Positions 34,878 through 43,907 of a stretch of 64,000 nt of DNA are shown piece after piece (within the stretch, counting starts at the first letter, position 1; every line of letters begins with the position of its first letter). Source of the stretch: an uncultured Verrucomicrobiota bacterium (GTDB lineage Bacteria > Verrucomicrobiota > Verrucomicrobiia > Verrucomicrobiales > Verrucomicrobiaceae). The notes below the pieces were generated by a model. The model searched no databases. It saw only the letters and a program-made list of their open reading frames with translations, and was not told where the DNA came from. Position numbers and translations under genes: made by a program. Where the stretch lies: positions 39,570-103,569 of the forward strand of contig CAINGK010000196.1 in assembly GCA_903848465.1 (NCBI GenBank), written 5' to 3'.

Positions 34878-36089
34878 TCAGACCCGCCTATGGCCAGCGA
34901 TGCGGGCAAATACCGTCGAAACGACGATCAAAGCGGCGGGAATCGTCGGCGGGCACCAGATCAAACTGGACTGAAAGCAGAGAAAGCAGAGGACTAGCGC
35001 CGCGAAGACGCAGAGCATTCCGCGCAGGATGGATTTCGTGCGAGGGACGAAAAAGACCACCCAGGCTCCTGCTAGCCCTGCGATACTCCAGACGATCCAT
35101 TGCGCCCAGTTTGGCAGCAGTCGCAGGCGTGGCAGGGCGAGCATCTGCGCCAGTGCTTGGGCATGCAGGCGTGCGAGTCCGTGGTGGGAATCGTCCTCGG
35201 TGCCAATCACGATCACCTTGCCACCTGCGAGATTCGCCTTGTCCTGCGGCGATAAGGCCTCGGCCAATTCCGAGGTCATCAAATGGAGCGCATCCACTTC
35301 GGGAACCGCCTGCTTCGTATTGACGATGAACTCAGCGGCAGCCGATAGCGGCACAAAAGCGCCGTTGGAGAGATAAGCTCCCGCTCCCGGCCCTAGCAAC
35401 AGACGCTGGGTGGCATAGGGGGTCTGAGTGAAGCGTGCCACTGCCTGGGCCAGGACGGTAGGCCGTAGGTGTCCGGTCTCCTGCACGGCATAGGGCAGTT
35501 TGCTCGCGTCATTGGCAGTCAGCGGGACAGAAATGCCGATCTCAGCCTGTCGGCGGATCAGGTCGTCAGGAGCAGAAACCAAGGCACCCAGCGGCGGCAC
35601 AGCGGCGGCATCCCCTAGTACCTTTTGGAAAGGGGGCAGGGAGGCTTCGAGGCCACCCAGAAAAGCAGGGGCTTCACGATTCGCGGCAAGCTGGGCTTCC
35701 ACCCCCAGTACGACGCTCGGAAAGGGCACCAAGGCCTGAGCTGCTTCATTGACGAATTCCGGGGAAGGGCGGCCCCAAAACAGCGTTTCGGGAATGACCA
35801 CCACCGCAGGATCGTAGGCTTGCAGGCCTTTAAGTATCATTTGCCAGTCGAGCGGGCGCGGCGGCCAGCCGGCATATTCCGCCCTGTCGGACGCTCGCAT
35901 TGTCACCAGGACGACGGGTGCAGAAGAGGCTGCATGCTCATTGGCCATGGCGAAACGATCCCGCGCGTTGGCGACGAGAAAGTCGAGAAACAATTCGTCC
36001 ACACGCTGAAACCTCCCCCCCTGATGCTCGCGATCCAACCACCAGCCGAGGCTGCCTAGGAGGGAAACGAGAATCAGGGCACGGATCAT
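34878..36089 (-). CDS. CHASE2-domain membrane protein without output domain
   Basis: 403 aa. One N-terminal TM (IRALILVSLLGSLGWWL), then about 300 extracytoplasmic residues of CHASE2 type: VDELFLDFLVANARDRFA, WPPRPLDWQMILKGLQAYDP, AVVVIPETLFWGRP, GPGAGAYLSNGAFVPLSAAA, EFIVNTKQAVPEVD and KVIVIGTEDDSHHGLARLHA. It ends with three TMs (about residues 320-340, 347-367, 371-390) and a tail of a few basic residues (RIAGHRRV). CHASE2 sensors normally continue into a kinase, cyclase or GGDEF domain; here there is none. It sits 30 bases after clpC on the same strand, so it probably belongs to the clpC transcript. Ligand unknown. Confidence 0.8.
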   Translation of the reverse strand: MIRALILVSLLGSLGWWLDREHQGGRFQRVDELFLDFLVANARDRFAMANEHAASSAPVVLVTMRASDRAEYAGWPPRPLDWQMILKGLQAYDPAVVVIPETLFWGRPSPEFVNEAAQALVPFPSVVLGVEAQLAANREAPAFLGGLEASLPPFQKVLGDAAAVPPLGALVSAPDDLIRRQAEIGISVPLTANDASKLPYAVQETGHLRPTVLAQAVARFTQTPYATQRLLLGPGAGAYLSNGAFVPLSAAAEFIVNTKQAVPEVDALHLMTSELAEALSPQDKANLAGGKVIVIGTEDDSHHGLARLHAQALAQMLALPRLRLLPNWAQWIVWSIAGLAGAWVVFFVPRTKSILRGMLCVFAALVLCFLCFQSSLIWCPPTIPAALIVVSTVFARIAGHRRV

Positions 36090-36119
36090 GGCAGGCGGTG
36101 CCCGGCGGATCGCTGCCGG

Positions 36120-38645
36120 TTAAGGTGCTGGCGTCTCGGCCGGAATGTCGGTGGTTTCGCGCTTGTCGGCGGCAAATTTGAGGCGCTTCAGCTCTTCGTC
36201 GTGGGAGACCTTGACGACGTCGCCTTCGCGGATGTCGCCACGCAGGAGATGTTCGGCCAGCGGGTCTTCGATGTTCTTTTCCACCGCACGGCGCATCGGG
36301 CGCGCGCCATACTGCGGGTCAAAGCCCTCTTTCATGAGGAACTCGCGGGCGCTGTCGTCGAGCGTGATGTGGATGTTCTTCTTCTTGAGGCGGGTGACAA
36401 CCTTGCTGACTTCGAGATCGACGATCTTATTGAGCTGCTCCTTCTCGAGCATGCGGAAGATGACGATGTCGTCGAGACGGTTGAGGAACTCGGGCTTGAA
36501 GAACTTCTTCGAGGCTTCAGTGATCTTGCCTTTGATGCCGACGTTGTCCGCGGCGTCTTCCTGCATGGCCATGAAGCCCAGGCTGGTCTGGCGTTTGATC
36601 TGCTCCGCACCGATGTTCGAGGTGAGGATGACGATGGTGTTACGGAAGTCGATCTTGCGGCCGAAGTTGTCGGTGACCTGGCCTTCTTCGAGAATCTGCA
36701 GCAGCAGATGCATGACATCTGGGTGCGCTTTTTCGACTTCGTCGAACAAGATCACGGAGTAAGGGCGACGGCGCACGGCTTCGGAAAGCTGACCACCTTC
36801 TTCATAACCGACGTATCCCGGAGGCGCACCGATCAGACGGCTGGCAGTGTGCTTCTCCATGTACTCGGACATGTCGATCTGGATCAGCGCTTCAGCAGTG
36901 CCAAACATGAATTCGGCCAGGTTCTTGGCGAGGAAGGTCTTGCCGACACCGGTCGGGCCGAGGAAGAGGAAGGAGCCGATAGGGCGGCGTGGGTCCTTCA
37001 AGTCGGCGCGGGAACGGCGCAGGGCCTTGCTGATGGCGATGACGGCTTCGTCCTGGCCAATGACCTTGCCCTTGAGCTCGGTTTCCATCTTGAGCAGCTT
37101 CTCGGCTTCGGCCTGTTCCATGCGTTGCAAAGGAACGCCGGTCCACTTCGAGACGACGGACATGATGTCTTCTTCGGTGACATCGACGATGCGTTCCTGA
37201 TTGTTGGAGCGCCAAGTTTCCAGCACGTCATCAAAACGCTTCTTCGCATTCTTTTCACGGTCACGCAGGTGCGCGGCCTTTTCAAAATCTTGCTCCTTGA
37301 TGGAACCTTCCTTCTCGACGCGGATCTCTTCGATCTCGGCTTCGATGACCTTGAGTTCGGGCGGACGCGTCATGGCGGCGATGCGCGCTTTCGAGCCTGC
37401 CTCGTCCATGATGTCGATGGCCTTGTCGGGCAGGAAACGGGCAGGCAGGTAGCGTGAGCTGAGGTTCACGGCGGACCTGAGCGCGTCTTCGCTGTACTTG
37501 GCCTTATGGTGCATCTCGTATTTGCCACGCAGACCAAAGAGAATCTTGATGGCGTCCTCGACGGAAGGCTCCTCGATCTTCACGCTCTGGAAGCGGCGTT
37601 CGAGTGCGGAGTCCTTCTCGATGTACTTGCGGTACTCGTTCAGCGTGGTGGCACCGACGCATTGCAGTTCGCCACGGCTGAGCGCGGGTTTGATGATGTT
37701 GCTGGCGTCCATGGCACCTTCAGCGCCCCCGGCCCCGACGATGGTGTGCAATTCGTCGATGAAGAGAATGACGTTCTTGTTGCGGCGGATTTCATCCATG
37801 ACCGCCTTGATGCGTTCTTCAAACTGGCCGCGATATTTCGTGCCCGCGACCATGAGGGCGAGATCGAGGGTGATGACTTTTTTGTCGCGCAGGATTTCAG
37901 GTACGTTGCCAGCGGCAATTTCCTGGGCCAGTCCTTCGACGATGGCGGTCTTGCCCACACCAGCCTCACCGATGAGGACGGGGTTGTTTTTGGTGCGGCG
38001 GCAAAGGATCTGGATGACGCGAGCGATTTCTTCCGAACGGCCGATGACGGGGTCCATCTCGCCCTTAATGGCGAGTTCGGTCAGGTCGCGACCGAAGGCT
38101 TTGAGCGCTGGGGTCTTCTCATTTTTCTTCTTGTCGCCAGTCGGCGTGTTGCCGGTGGGGCTGACGGGTTCGCTTTCCTCCTCTTCCTCCCCTTCGTTCT
38201 GAGAGGAGAAGTTGGGATCGAGTTCCTTGAGTATTTCGCTGCGCGCCTTGTCGAGGTTCACATCGAGATTGCGCAGCACCTGGGCAGCAACGCCTTCCCC
38301 TTCGCGGAGGAGCCCGAGCAGGATGTGCTCTGTGCCTACATAGCTGTGGTTGAGCGCCTTGGCTTCCTTCGAGGCCAGGGCGAGCACCTTCTTCACGCGG
38401 GGCGTGTAGGGAATGTTGCCGACCATCTTGGTCTCAGGGCCGGAGCCGACCTGTTGCTCGACCTGCATGCGCACGGTTTCGAGGTCGAGGCCGAGCTTGG
38501 TCAAAACGTTCACTGCAACGCCTTGGCCGAGTTTGATCAGGCCGAGCAAAAGATGCTCTGTGCCGACGTAATTGTGGTTGAAGCGGTCGGCCTCCTTGCG
38601 GGCAAGGGCCAGGACCTGTTGGGCGCGTGGGGTGAAATTATTCAT
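36120..38645 (-). CDS. clpC: ATP-dependent Clp protease ATP-binding subunit ClpC
   Basis: Start at 38645 ([20 protein letters not shown]) fits the ClpC N-terminus; an in-frame Met lies just before it. About 841 aa. Two Clp-N repeats ([19 protein letters not shown] and [19 protein letters not shown]), a Glu-rich linker, first AAA module with Walker [14 protein letters not shown] near residue 227, UVR-motif middle domain ([20 protein letters not shown]), second AAA with [13 protein letters not shown] near 560, and [40 protein letters not shown]. It unfolds substrates for ClpP, including arginine-phosphorylated proteins in Firmicutes. The McsB and McsA genes lie directly upstream, McsB's stop codon overlapping the clpC start region, so that pathway seems to be present here. 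Confidence 0.97.
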   Translation of the reverse strand: MNNFTPRAQQVLALARKEADRFNHNYVGTEHLLLGLIKLGQGVAVNVLTKLGLDLETVRMQVEQQVGSGPETKMVGNIPYTPRVKKVLALASKEAKALNHSYVGTEHILLGLLREGEGVAAQVLRNLDVNLDKARSEILKELDPNFSSQNEGEEEEESEPVSPTGNTPTGDKKKNEKTPALKAFGRDLTELAIKGEMDPVIGRSEEIARVIQILCRRTKNNPVLIGEAGVGKTAIVEGLAQEIAAGNVPEILRDKKVITLDLALMVAGTKYRGQFEERIKAVMDEIRRNKNVILFIDELHTIVGAGGAEGAMDASNIIKPALSRGELQCVGATTLNEYRKYIEKDSALERRFQSVKIEEPSVEDAIKILFGLRGKYEMHHKAKYSEDALRSAVNLSSRYLPARFLPDKAIDIMDEAGSKARIAAMTRPPELKVIEAEIEEIRVEKEGSIKEQDFEKAAHLRDREKNAKKRFDDVLETWRSNNQERIVDVTEEDIMSVVSKWTGVPLQRMEQAEAEKLLKMETELKGKVIGQDEAVIAISKALRRSRADLKDPRRPIGSFLFLGPTGVGKTFLAKNLAEFMFGTAEALIQIDMSEYMEKHTASRLIGAPPGYVGYEEGGQLSEAVRRRPYSVILFDEVEKAHPDVMHLLLQILEEGQVTDNFGRKIDFRNTIVILTSNIGAEQIKRQTSLGFMAMQEDAADNVGIKGKITEASKKFFKPEFLNRLDDIVIFRMLEKEQLNKIVDLEVSKVVTRLKKKNIHITLDDSAREFLMKEGFDPQYGARPMRRAVEKNIEDPLAEHLLRGDIREGDVVKVSHDEELKRLKFAADKRETTDIPAETPAP

Positions 38646-39762
38646 CATTAGGGGTGGAGGTGGTGCCTCCGGGGTTTGATTGGTTTGTTGGAAAACTACC
38701 CGGGCCGTCGATGGATTGCAACCGCGCACGGGTTAATTCAGCGCGCATGCTGTCGCGCTCTTCGGGGGACAATTCACGCGCAGCATTGAGCTGCAGATGC
38801 GCAGGTTGAATTTCAAGCAGAAGCATGTCGATCAGACTGCGGTCACAGTTGCCGACAAGGTCGAGATCTGCGCCGAGACGCAGCATGGAAAGCAGATTCA
38901 ATGCCTCTTTAGAGGTCAGAATGTGCGCATACCGCAGAATGGCAAAAGCACGCCCGATCTGGTCGCGCAGCATGGTCTGGTGGTCTTCCTTGAGCTTGGC
39001 GCGGGCCGTTACTTCGGAACGGACAACGCCTTCAATGACTTTTTCGATCTGGGCGATGATTTCCGGCTCCGCCTCGCCCAGCGTGTGCTGGTTGGAGATC
39101 TGGAACAGGTTGCCGAGCGCTTCGGTGCCTTCGCCGTAGAGACCGCGCACGGCGAGTCCGATCTTGCCGATGGCTTTGATCACGGGATTGATCTGCTCTG
39201 TAAGCACCAGAGCAGGCAGATGCAGCATGACGGAGGCACGCATGCCTGTGCCGAGATTCGTAGGGCAGGCGGTGAGGTAGCCGAGCTTGGGATCAAAGGC
39301 ATAAGGCAGCAGGCCTTCCAGTTCCGTGTCCACGCGGTCCACCACTTCAAAGGCGCTGGTGAGGTTCAATCCGGGGCGGATGCCCTGAATGCGGAAATGA
39401 TCCTCCTCATTGATCATGATGGAGATGCTCTGCTTGCGGTCCACAACCACGGCGCAGCCAGAGGAGCGGGCGGCGTGCTCACGGCTGACGAGATGACGCT
39501 CTACCAGTACCTGTTTGCGGATCTTGCTGAGGTCAGTGTAGTCCTCGCTGTAGCCGTCCCGCATTTCGGGCAGTTCTTCCACCACTGGGCGCGCGCGCTC
39601 CAGCAGCTCGATGCGCTGGCGCTCCTGACTGAAGCCTGGAAATGGGTAGCCACGGAGATTGCGTGCCAGACGCACGCGCGAGGTCATGACCACGTCCGAG
39701 TGCGGACCCGCGCCTTTCATCCAGTCGGCGGGGTTCTTGATCAAGGTGGCAAAACGCATCAT
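38638..39762 (-). CDS. mcsB: Protein-arginine kinase McsB
   Basis: 374 aa, ATP:guanido phosphotransferase fold. Motifs: VVMTSRVRLARNLRGYPFPG, INEEDHFRIQGIRPGLNLTS, TACPTNLGTGMRASVMLHLP (active-site Cys), VRGLYGEGTEALGNLFQISN (phosphoarginine/ATP loop) and QHTLGEAEPEIIAQIEKVIE. Phosphorylates arginines to mark proteins for ClpCP. The C-terminus carries an extra tail of about 30 residues (RLQSIDGPGSFPTNQSNPGG) compared with Bacillus McsB. The last bases overlap the clpC start. No ctsR-like repressor gene is present in the neighbourhood. Confidence 0.95.
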   Translation of the reverse strand: MMRFATLIKNPADWMKGAGPHSDVVMTSRVRLARNLRGYPFPGFSQERQRIELLERARPVVEELPEMRDGYSEDYTDLSKIRKQVLVERHLVSREHAARSSGCAVVVDRKQSISIMINEEDHFRIQGIRPGLNLTSAFEVVDRVDTELEGLLPYAFDPKLGYLTACPTNLGTGMRASVMLHLPALVLTEQINPVIKAIGKIGLAVRGLYGEGTEALGNLFQISNQHTLGEAEPEIIAQIEKVIEGVVRSEVTARAKLKEDHQTMLRDQIGRAFAILRYAHILTSKEALNLLSMLRLGADLDLVGNCDRSLIDMLLLEIQPAHLQLNAARELSPEERDSMRAELTRARLQSIDGPGSFPTNQSNPGGTTSTPNDE

Positions 39763-39838
39763 GGGTTGGCGAGTGTTGGACGTTGCAAAGGGGATAGGCG
39801 TTGAAAGAAGCGGGAAGTATATTCCAACTGCGGCTCCC

Positions 39839-40402
39839 TCATTTGGAGGCCTTGGGCTGGAGACTTTCGATCTCGGATTTCAATCTGGCTGCATCTTCAT
39901 AGCGTTCTTCACTCACGGCCAGATCCAGTTCGGCGCGGAGTTTGGCAATGTCAGGGGCCAAAGGTGGCGGAGATGCCGCAGGGACGGGCGGTGGCGGTGG
40001 CGCTTCCGCAACCACGGTGTTACGCTGCCGGGGCAGCAGTTGCGGTGTGATGACGCTGAGGTGGCTTGGGCGTTTGCCGACGTGCCGCGTTCCCTTGTGC
40101 ATGTTGCGCAGCAGGCCATCCAGCCCGTCGCGGAAGGCGGCGTAGCATTCTGGGCAGCCCATGCGGCCGATTTTTTTCAACTGTGAAGCGGTGAATCCGC
40201 AGGCGTTGCAGACGATCTCCATCATGTCCGAGTCCGCACGGTGGGAGGGACTTAGAAATGCCTCCGCTAGACCGAAGCCGGTCTCTTCGGTCACGCCTTT
40301 GGCCTTCGAGCAGGCCTCACACAGGTTCACCGTGGTCATTTGACCGTTGATGATCTGGGTGAGGAACACGGTGGCCTCATTTTCGCATACGTCGCATTTC
40401 AT
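39839..40402 (-). CDS. mcsA: McsA-like zinc/UVR-motif adaptor
   Basis: 187 aa from the start at 40402 (MKCDVCENEATVFLTQIING); the frame allows eight more codons. Four CxxC knuckles are visible: CDVC, CEAC, CNAC (VCNACGFTASQLKKIGRMGC) and CPEC, the McsA zinc-finger pattern. A Pro-rich linker (EAPPPPPVPAASPPPLAP) then leads to a UvrB/UvrC motif (ELDLAVSEERYEDAARLKSE). In Firmicutes McsA activates McsB; the same is inferred from gene order. The Pro-rich linker is longer than in Bacillus McsA. First gene of the mcsA-mcsB-clpC run with a sigma-70-like promoter about 57 bases upstream. Confidence 0.9.
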   Translation of the reverse strand: MKCDVCENEATVFLTQIINGQMTTVNLCEACSKAKGVTEETGFGLAEAFLSPSHRADSDMMEIVCNACGFTASQLKKIGRMGCPECYAAFRDGLDGLLRNMHKGTRHVGKRPSHLSVITPQLLPRQRNTVVAEAPPPPPVPAASPPPLAPDIAKLRAELDLAVSEERYEDAARLKSEIESLQPKASK

Positions 40403-40458
40403 GGAATTAGTCGTGCATGCTTTCATGCCACACAGGTGATACGAACGGCAGCACGTAC

Positions 40459-40487
40459 TGGTTATGACAGGTATTCGCGCCCGTCAA
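40459..40487 (-). promoter_or_regulatory. Sigma-70-like promoter of mcsA-mcsB-clpC
   Basis: Read on the minus strand: TTGACG, 17 bases, TAACCA, ending about 57 bases before the mcsA start. It overlaps the end of the upstream HAD gene by a few bases. No CIRCE or CtsR-type heptad repeat is visible around it. Confidence 0.55.
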
Positions 40488-41098
40488 CCAATGCCCTGAG
40501 TCGTCAGCCATTCGTCGAGCTCCGCTTGAAGCTGCGAATGCTTCGCAAAACTGTAGTGAAATGTCCGAAAACCCAATCGTGCGGCGGTGGCGATGTTGGC
40601 TGCCAGATCGTCGATATAAAATGTGCGTGCAGGGTCGAGATCCAACTGCGCAGCGGTCTTGTGGAAGATCTCCTCCCCTGGCTTGGCGCAGCGCGCGGTG
40701 TGTGAGTACACGCCGTTCTGGAAGTGCTGGAAGATCGGGAACTCACGCAGAAAGTAGGCTTTGTGCAGTTCGTTGGTGTTTGAGAGTAGATGCATCGGCA
40801 ACTTGCCCGCCAGCGCGCCGAGCGTCGCGTGCATCGGCTCATTTTGCGCAAAGATCTCGCACCAGATCGCTTCAAATTCCTGCGGCGTGCCACGAAAACG
40901 GGTCAGCGCCATGCCCTGCCGTACGAACTCCGCATCGTCGATGTCACCCACTTCATAGGGGCCTTTGATGTCATCGAACAACGTCAGCACCGTCTCCGCC
41001 GGATGATCGCAATGCTGCGCTAGCCGCCGGGCGGCGATGCTGAAGTCGAAATCGATGAGGACTTTGCCGACGTCGGAAAGGAGAGTAGGCTGGGACAT
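40484..41098 (-). CDS. HAD-superfamily hydrolase (subfamily IA, YihX-like)
   Basis: 204 aa from the start at 41098. HAD motifs: LLSDVGKVLIDFDFSIAARR (nucleophile Asp in the D-x-G-x-V-L form typical of the YihX/haloacid dehalogenase-like branch), LLSNTNELHKAYF (motif II), ARCAKPGEEIFHKTAAQLDL (motif III Lys) and FYIDDLAANIATAARLGF (motif IV Asp-Asp). The helical cap lies between motif I and II. Likely a small-molecule phosphatase; substrate unknown. It precedes mcsA on the same strand with an 81-base gap containing a promoter, so it is probably a separate unit. Confidence 0.88.
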   Translation of the reverse strand: MSQPTLLSDVGKVLIDFDFSIAARRLAQHCDHPAETVLTLFDDIKGPYEVGDIDDAEFVRQGMALTRFRGTPQEFEAIWCEIFAQNEPMHATLGALAGKLPMHLLSNTNELHKAYFLREFPIFQHFQNGVYSHTARCAKPGEEIFHKTAAQLDLDPARTFYIDDLAANIATAARLGFRTFHYSFAKHSQLQAELDEWLTTQGIG

Positions 41099-41152
41099 GG
41101 CCCTCCTTGGCACGCCGGGCACGCAGGTGCCAGATGAATCAGCGGGTGCCGA

Positions 41153-41926
41153 TTATTTCATCAGCTCAGCGAGCTTTGGACTGATCGCATCGGCCCAGAT
41201 CTGGTAACCAGCGGCGGAGAGGTGCAGGAAGTCGGGCATGATTTCCTTGGTCAGGCTGCCGTCGGGCTGGAGGAATTTACCGCCGATGTCGAGGAAGAAG
41301 ACGTTTTTGCCGTCGTCGAGTTTGGCGATGATGTCATTGACCTGCTTCAGCTTGTCGCGTCCGGGATTCGGGCTGGCTTTTTCGCCACGAGGAAACACGG
41401 CAAGCAGGAGGATTTTCGCCTGCGGCTGTTTAGTGCGGATGGTTTCGACAATGGCGGTGACACCTTTGGCAATGCCTTCGGCGGAATCTGAGCCGGAGTT
41501 GTTGGTGCCGATCATGAGCACGCAAGCCTTGGGCTTGATGCCGTCGAGTTCGCCGTTTTGAATACGCCACAGCACATGCTGAGTGCGGTCGCCACCAATG
41601 CCGAAGTTGGCCGGGGTGTAGGCCTCGAAAGCCTTGTTCCAGATTTCCTGCTTGTCCTTGCCGCCCCAGCCAGCGGTGATCGAGTCACCGAGGAATACGA
41701 GCTGAGCTTTGCCTTCCTGGGCGATTTTGACGAACTTCTCATGGGAAGCGATGAAGCCGGGGTTGATCTTGCCGTCTTTGCCATACTTCTCCGCCGGCAC
41801 ATCGGGCGGCTGAGGTGGCATGACGACCACCGGAGCGGCTGGCGGGGCGGCAGGGGCCGGAGTCTGTGCCTGGATGGCTGCGGTGGTGAGGAGAAGGAGG
41901 GAGAATGCGAAGTGCGTGATTTTCAT
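41153..41926 (-). CDS. SGNH/GDSL hydrolase, secreted
   Basis: 257 aa from the start at 41926 with a signal peptide (ITHFAFSLLLLTTAAIQAQ) and a Pro/Ala-rich stretch. Catalytic blocks of the SGNH family: LVFLGDSITAGWGGKDKQEI (Ser82), NFGIGGDRTQHVLWRIQNGE (Gly block), VLMIGTNNSG (Asn block) and DFLHLSAAGYQIWA (Asp-x-x-His). The arrangement resembles the PAF-acetylhydrolase gamma-like and acetylxylan/sialate esterases frequent in PVC bacteria. It probably removes acetyl groups from polysaccharides; substrate unconfirmed. Divergent from the formaldehyde dehydrogenase gene. Confidence 0.9.
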   Translation of the reverse strand: MKITHFAFSLLLLTTAAIQAQTPAPAAPPAAPVVVMPPQPPDVPAEKYGKDGKINPGFIASHEKFVKIAQEGKAQLVFLGDSITAGWGGKDKQEIWNKAFEAYTPANFGIGGDRTQHVLWRIQNGELDGIKPKACVLMIGTNNSGSDSAEGIAKGVTAIVETIRTKQPQAKILLLAVFPRGEKASPNPGRDKLKQVNDIIAKLDDGKNVFFLDIGGKFLQPDGSLTKEIMPDFLHLSAAGYQIWADAISPKLAELMK

Positions 41927-42070
41927 GCGCACGGATTCTGGCGGCTTGGCGGCAAGGAGGCAATACGAAAGAGTAGTCAACGATGCGCGTTAATGCCTGT
42001 GCGAGGTGTTCACCTCTCCCGGCCCCTGCACCGCTGACTCTTGGCAGCGTGCGTTTTTCCTTCACAAGGA

Positions 42071-42100
42071 TTGACGCGATCCGCCAGTTCTGACTAGCAT
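42071..42100 (+). promoter_or_regulatory. Sigma-70-like promoter of fdhA
   Basis: TTGACG, 18 bases, TAGCAT, ending 46 bases before the chosen start codon. Confidence 0.55.
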
Positions 42101-42146
42101 GACCGGGAATTCCCAAAATTCAACCAACCAACAACCACACACTATT

Positions 42147-43343
42147 ATGCCGAGCAATCAAGGTGTCGCCTACATGGGTACCGGAAAGGTAGAAGTTCAA
42201 AGCATTGATTTCCCCAAACTGGAGCTGCGCGAACAAAAGCGTAAATGCCAGCACGGAGTCATCCTCAAAGTCGTCAGCACCAATATCTGCGGCTCTGACC
42301 AGCACATGGTGCGTGGTCGTACCACCGCCCAGAAGGGCTTGATCCTCGGCCATGAAATCACGGGCGAAGTCATCGAGACAGGCCGCGACGTGGAGTTCAT
42401 CAAGAAAGGCGACATCGTCAGCGTGCCCTTCAACATTGCCTGCGGACGCTGCACCAACTGCAAGGAAGGCAAGACTGGCATCTGCCTGAGCGTGAACCCT
42501 GCACGCCCCGGCGCGGCGTATGGCTACGTGGACATGGGCGGCTGGGTCGGTGGTCAGGCGGAGTACGTCATGGTGCCCTATGCTGACTTCAATCTCTTGA
42601 AGTTCCCGGATCGCGATCAGGCCATGGCCAAGATCAAAGACCTCACTCTCCTCTCGGACATTTTCCCCACCGGTTATCACGGTGCAGTCACTGCAGGAGT
42701 CGGCCCGGGCGCGACCGTTTACATCGCCGGTGCTGGCCCTGTGGGTCTTGCCTGTGCGGCTTCCTGTCATCTTCTCGGTGCTGCGGTTGTCATCGTGGGT
42801 GATCTGAACAAGGAGCGTCTTGCTCAGGCCCGTCGTTTCGGCTGTGAAACCGTGGACGTTTCCCTGCCCGCCTCCATTCAGGATCAGATCGAGAACATCC
42901 TCGGTGTGCCGGAAGTGGATTGCGCGGTGGATTGCGTCGGCTTTGAAGCCCGTGGCTGTGGCCACAACCACAGCAAGGAAGTGCCTGCGCAGGTGCTCAA
43001 CAGCGTCATGGAAATCACCAAGGCGGGCGGTGCCATCGGCATTCCCGGACTCTACGTCACGGGTGATCCGGGCGCGGTCGATGAAGCGGCCAAGGTTGGC
43101 GCTCTGTCCATCCGCATCGGTCTCGGCTGGGCCAAGAGCCACACCTTCGTCACCGGCCAATGCCCGGTCATGCGCTACCATCGCCGCCTGATGATGGCGA
43201 TCCTGCACGACAAGATCAAAATCGCCAAGGCGACCAACGTCCAGGTGATCTCACTGAAAGGGGCACCCAAAGGCTACGTGGACTTCGACAAAGGCGCTGC
43301 CCGTAAGTACGTCATCGACCCGCACGGCATGATCAAAGCCTGA
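42147..43343 (+). CDS. fdhA: Glutathione-independent formaldehyde dehydrogenase
   Basis: 398 aa from the start at 42147 (MPSNQGVAYMGTGKVEVQSI), which matches the known N-terminus of Pseudomonas-type FdhA; an earlier in-frame start adds 16 residues that overlap the -10 region. Zinc medium-chain dehydrogenase: catalytic-zinc ligands in TNICGSDQHMVRG (Cys48) and GLILGHEITGEV, structural zinc in CGRCTNCKEGKTGIC, Rossmann motif GAGPVGLACAASCHLLGAAV with GDLNKERL. The insertion AVDCVGFEARGCGHNH is diagnostic of the glutathione-independent enzyme, which keeps NAD tightly bound and oxidises formaldehyde to formate. Monocistronic between its promoter and terminator; no methanol or methylamine oxidation genes in the window. 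Confidence 0.95.
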   Translation: MPSNQGVAYMGTGKVEVQSIDFPKLELREQKRKCQHGVILKVVSTNICGSDQHMVRGRTTAQKGLILGHEITGEVIETGRDVEFIKKGDIVSVPFNIACGRCTNCKEGKTGICLSVNPARPGAAYGYVDMGGWVGGQAEYVMVPYADFNLLKFPDRDQAMAKIKDLTLLSDIFPTGYHGAVTAGVGPGATVYIAGAGPVGLACAASCHLLGAAVVIVGDLNKERLAQARRFGCETVDVSLPASIQDQIENILGVPEVDCAVDCVGFEARGCGHNHSKEVPAQVLNSVMEITKAGGAIGIPGLYVTGDPGAVDEAAKVGALSIRIGLGWAKSHTFVTGQCPVMRYHRRLMMAILHDKIKIAKATNVQVISLKGAPKGYVDFDKGAARKYVIDPHGMIKA

Positions 43344-43361
43344 TCTGCTGAAACAGCTAAC

Positions 43362-43397
43362 AAAAAGCCCTCCTGCTTTGCGGCAGGAGGGCTTTTT
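43362..43397. terminator. Bidirectional terminator between fdhA and the glutaredoxin gene
   Basis: 15-bp perfect stem AAAAAGCCCTCCTGC / GCAGGAGGGCTTTTT with a 6-base loop; T-run on both strands, 19 bases after the fdhA stop. Confidence 0.92.
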
Positions 43398-43467
43398 CAC
43401 TTTTTAGCGAGGAATGAAATGTGCGGGGGCTACAGCCAGTTGGGCGTCATTCGCCCCTCAGGCGCAA

Positions 43468-43824
43468 TCAGCCCACAAATTTCAAGGTGCCAATCTGGCC
43501 AGCGGCCATCGCAGCGTGCTGGGCGTCGGTGCAGGCGGAATTGGTGGGAGCGTCAGCCGGAGCCTCGTTCTTTTCGAGCAGGCCGTTTTGTTCCATCCAG
43601 GCTTCCACTTCAGCACCGCTGATGTCGGCCAGCATGGTACCATTGATTTCCACGCAGGGGGACAGCGGCTGGCCGCTCTTTTGTTCCATCTCCCAGCGAA
43701 AGGCCGGATTTTTGATGATGTCTTTCTCTTCGAAAGCGAGATCGTATTTGCGGAAGATGGCACGGACGCCTTCGCTCCAGCCGCAATAGGTTTTGACGTA
43801 GGCGGTGATTTTGGGTGTTTGCAT
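43468..43824 (-). CDS. Glutaredoxin-like protein with C-terminal extension
   Basis: 118 aa. Thioredoxin fold: ITAYVKTYCGWSEGVRAIFR (active Cys14 in a monothiol-type CGWS), EEKDIIKNPAFRWEMEQKSG and the cis-proline segment QPLSPCVEINGTMLADISGA, where a second Cys (57) follows the cis-Pro. After the fold comes a 35-residue tail (EAPADAPTNSACTDAQHAAM ...) with another Cys. Cytoplasmic thiol exchange or Fe-S handling is suggested by the family. The tail and the Pro-Cys are not standard for glutaredoxin. Convergent with fdhA, separated by a strong terminator. Confidence 0.82.
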   Translation of the reverse strand: MQTPKITAYVKTYCGWSEGVRAIFRKYDLAFEEKDIIKNPAFRWEMEQKSGQPLSPCVEINGTMLADISGAEVEAWMEQNGLLEKNEAPADAPTNSACTDAQHAAMAAGQIGTLKFVG

Positions 43825-43907
43825 AGCGCGTTGGGGTTACGCCTTCAGCCTAGCGGACGATGCAGCGAATGCAAATGTGCTCTCGTGGCGGCAACTGTCA
43901 CGGATGT

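Noticed and set aside
36201..38651. Several long plus-strand frames (381-418 codons) opposite clpC
   Set aside because: Codon-bias shadows of a conserved AAA gene.
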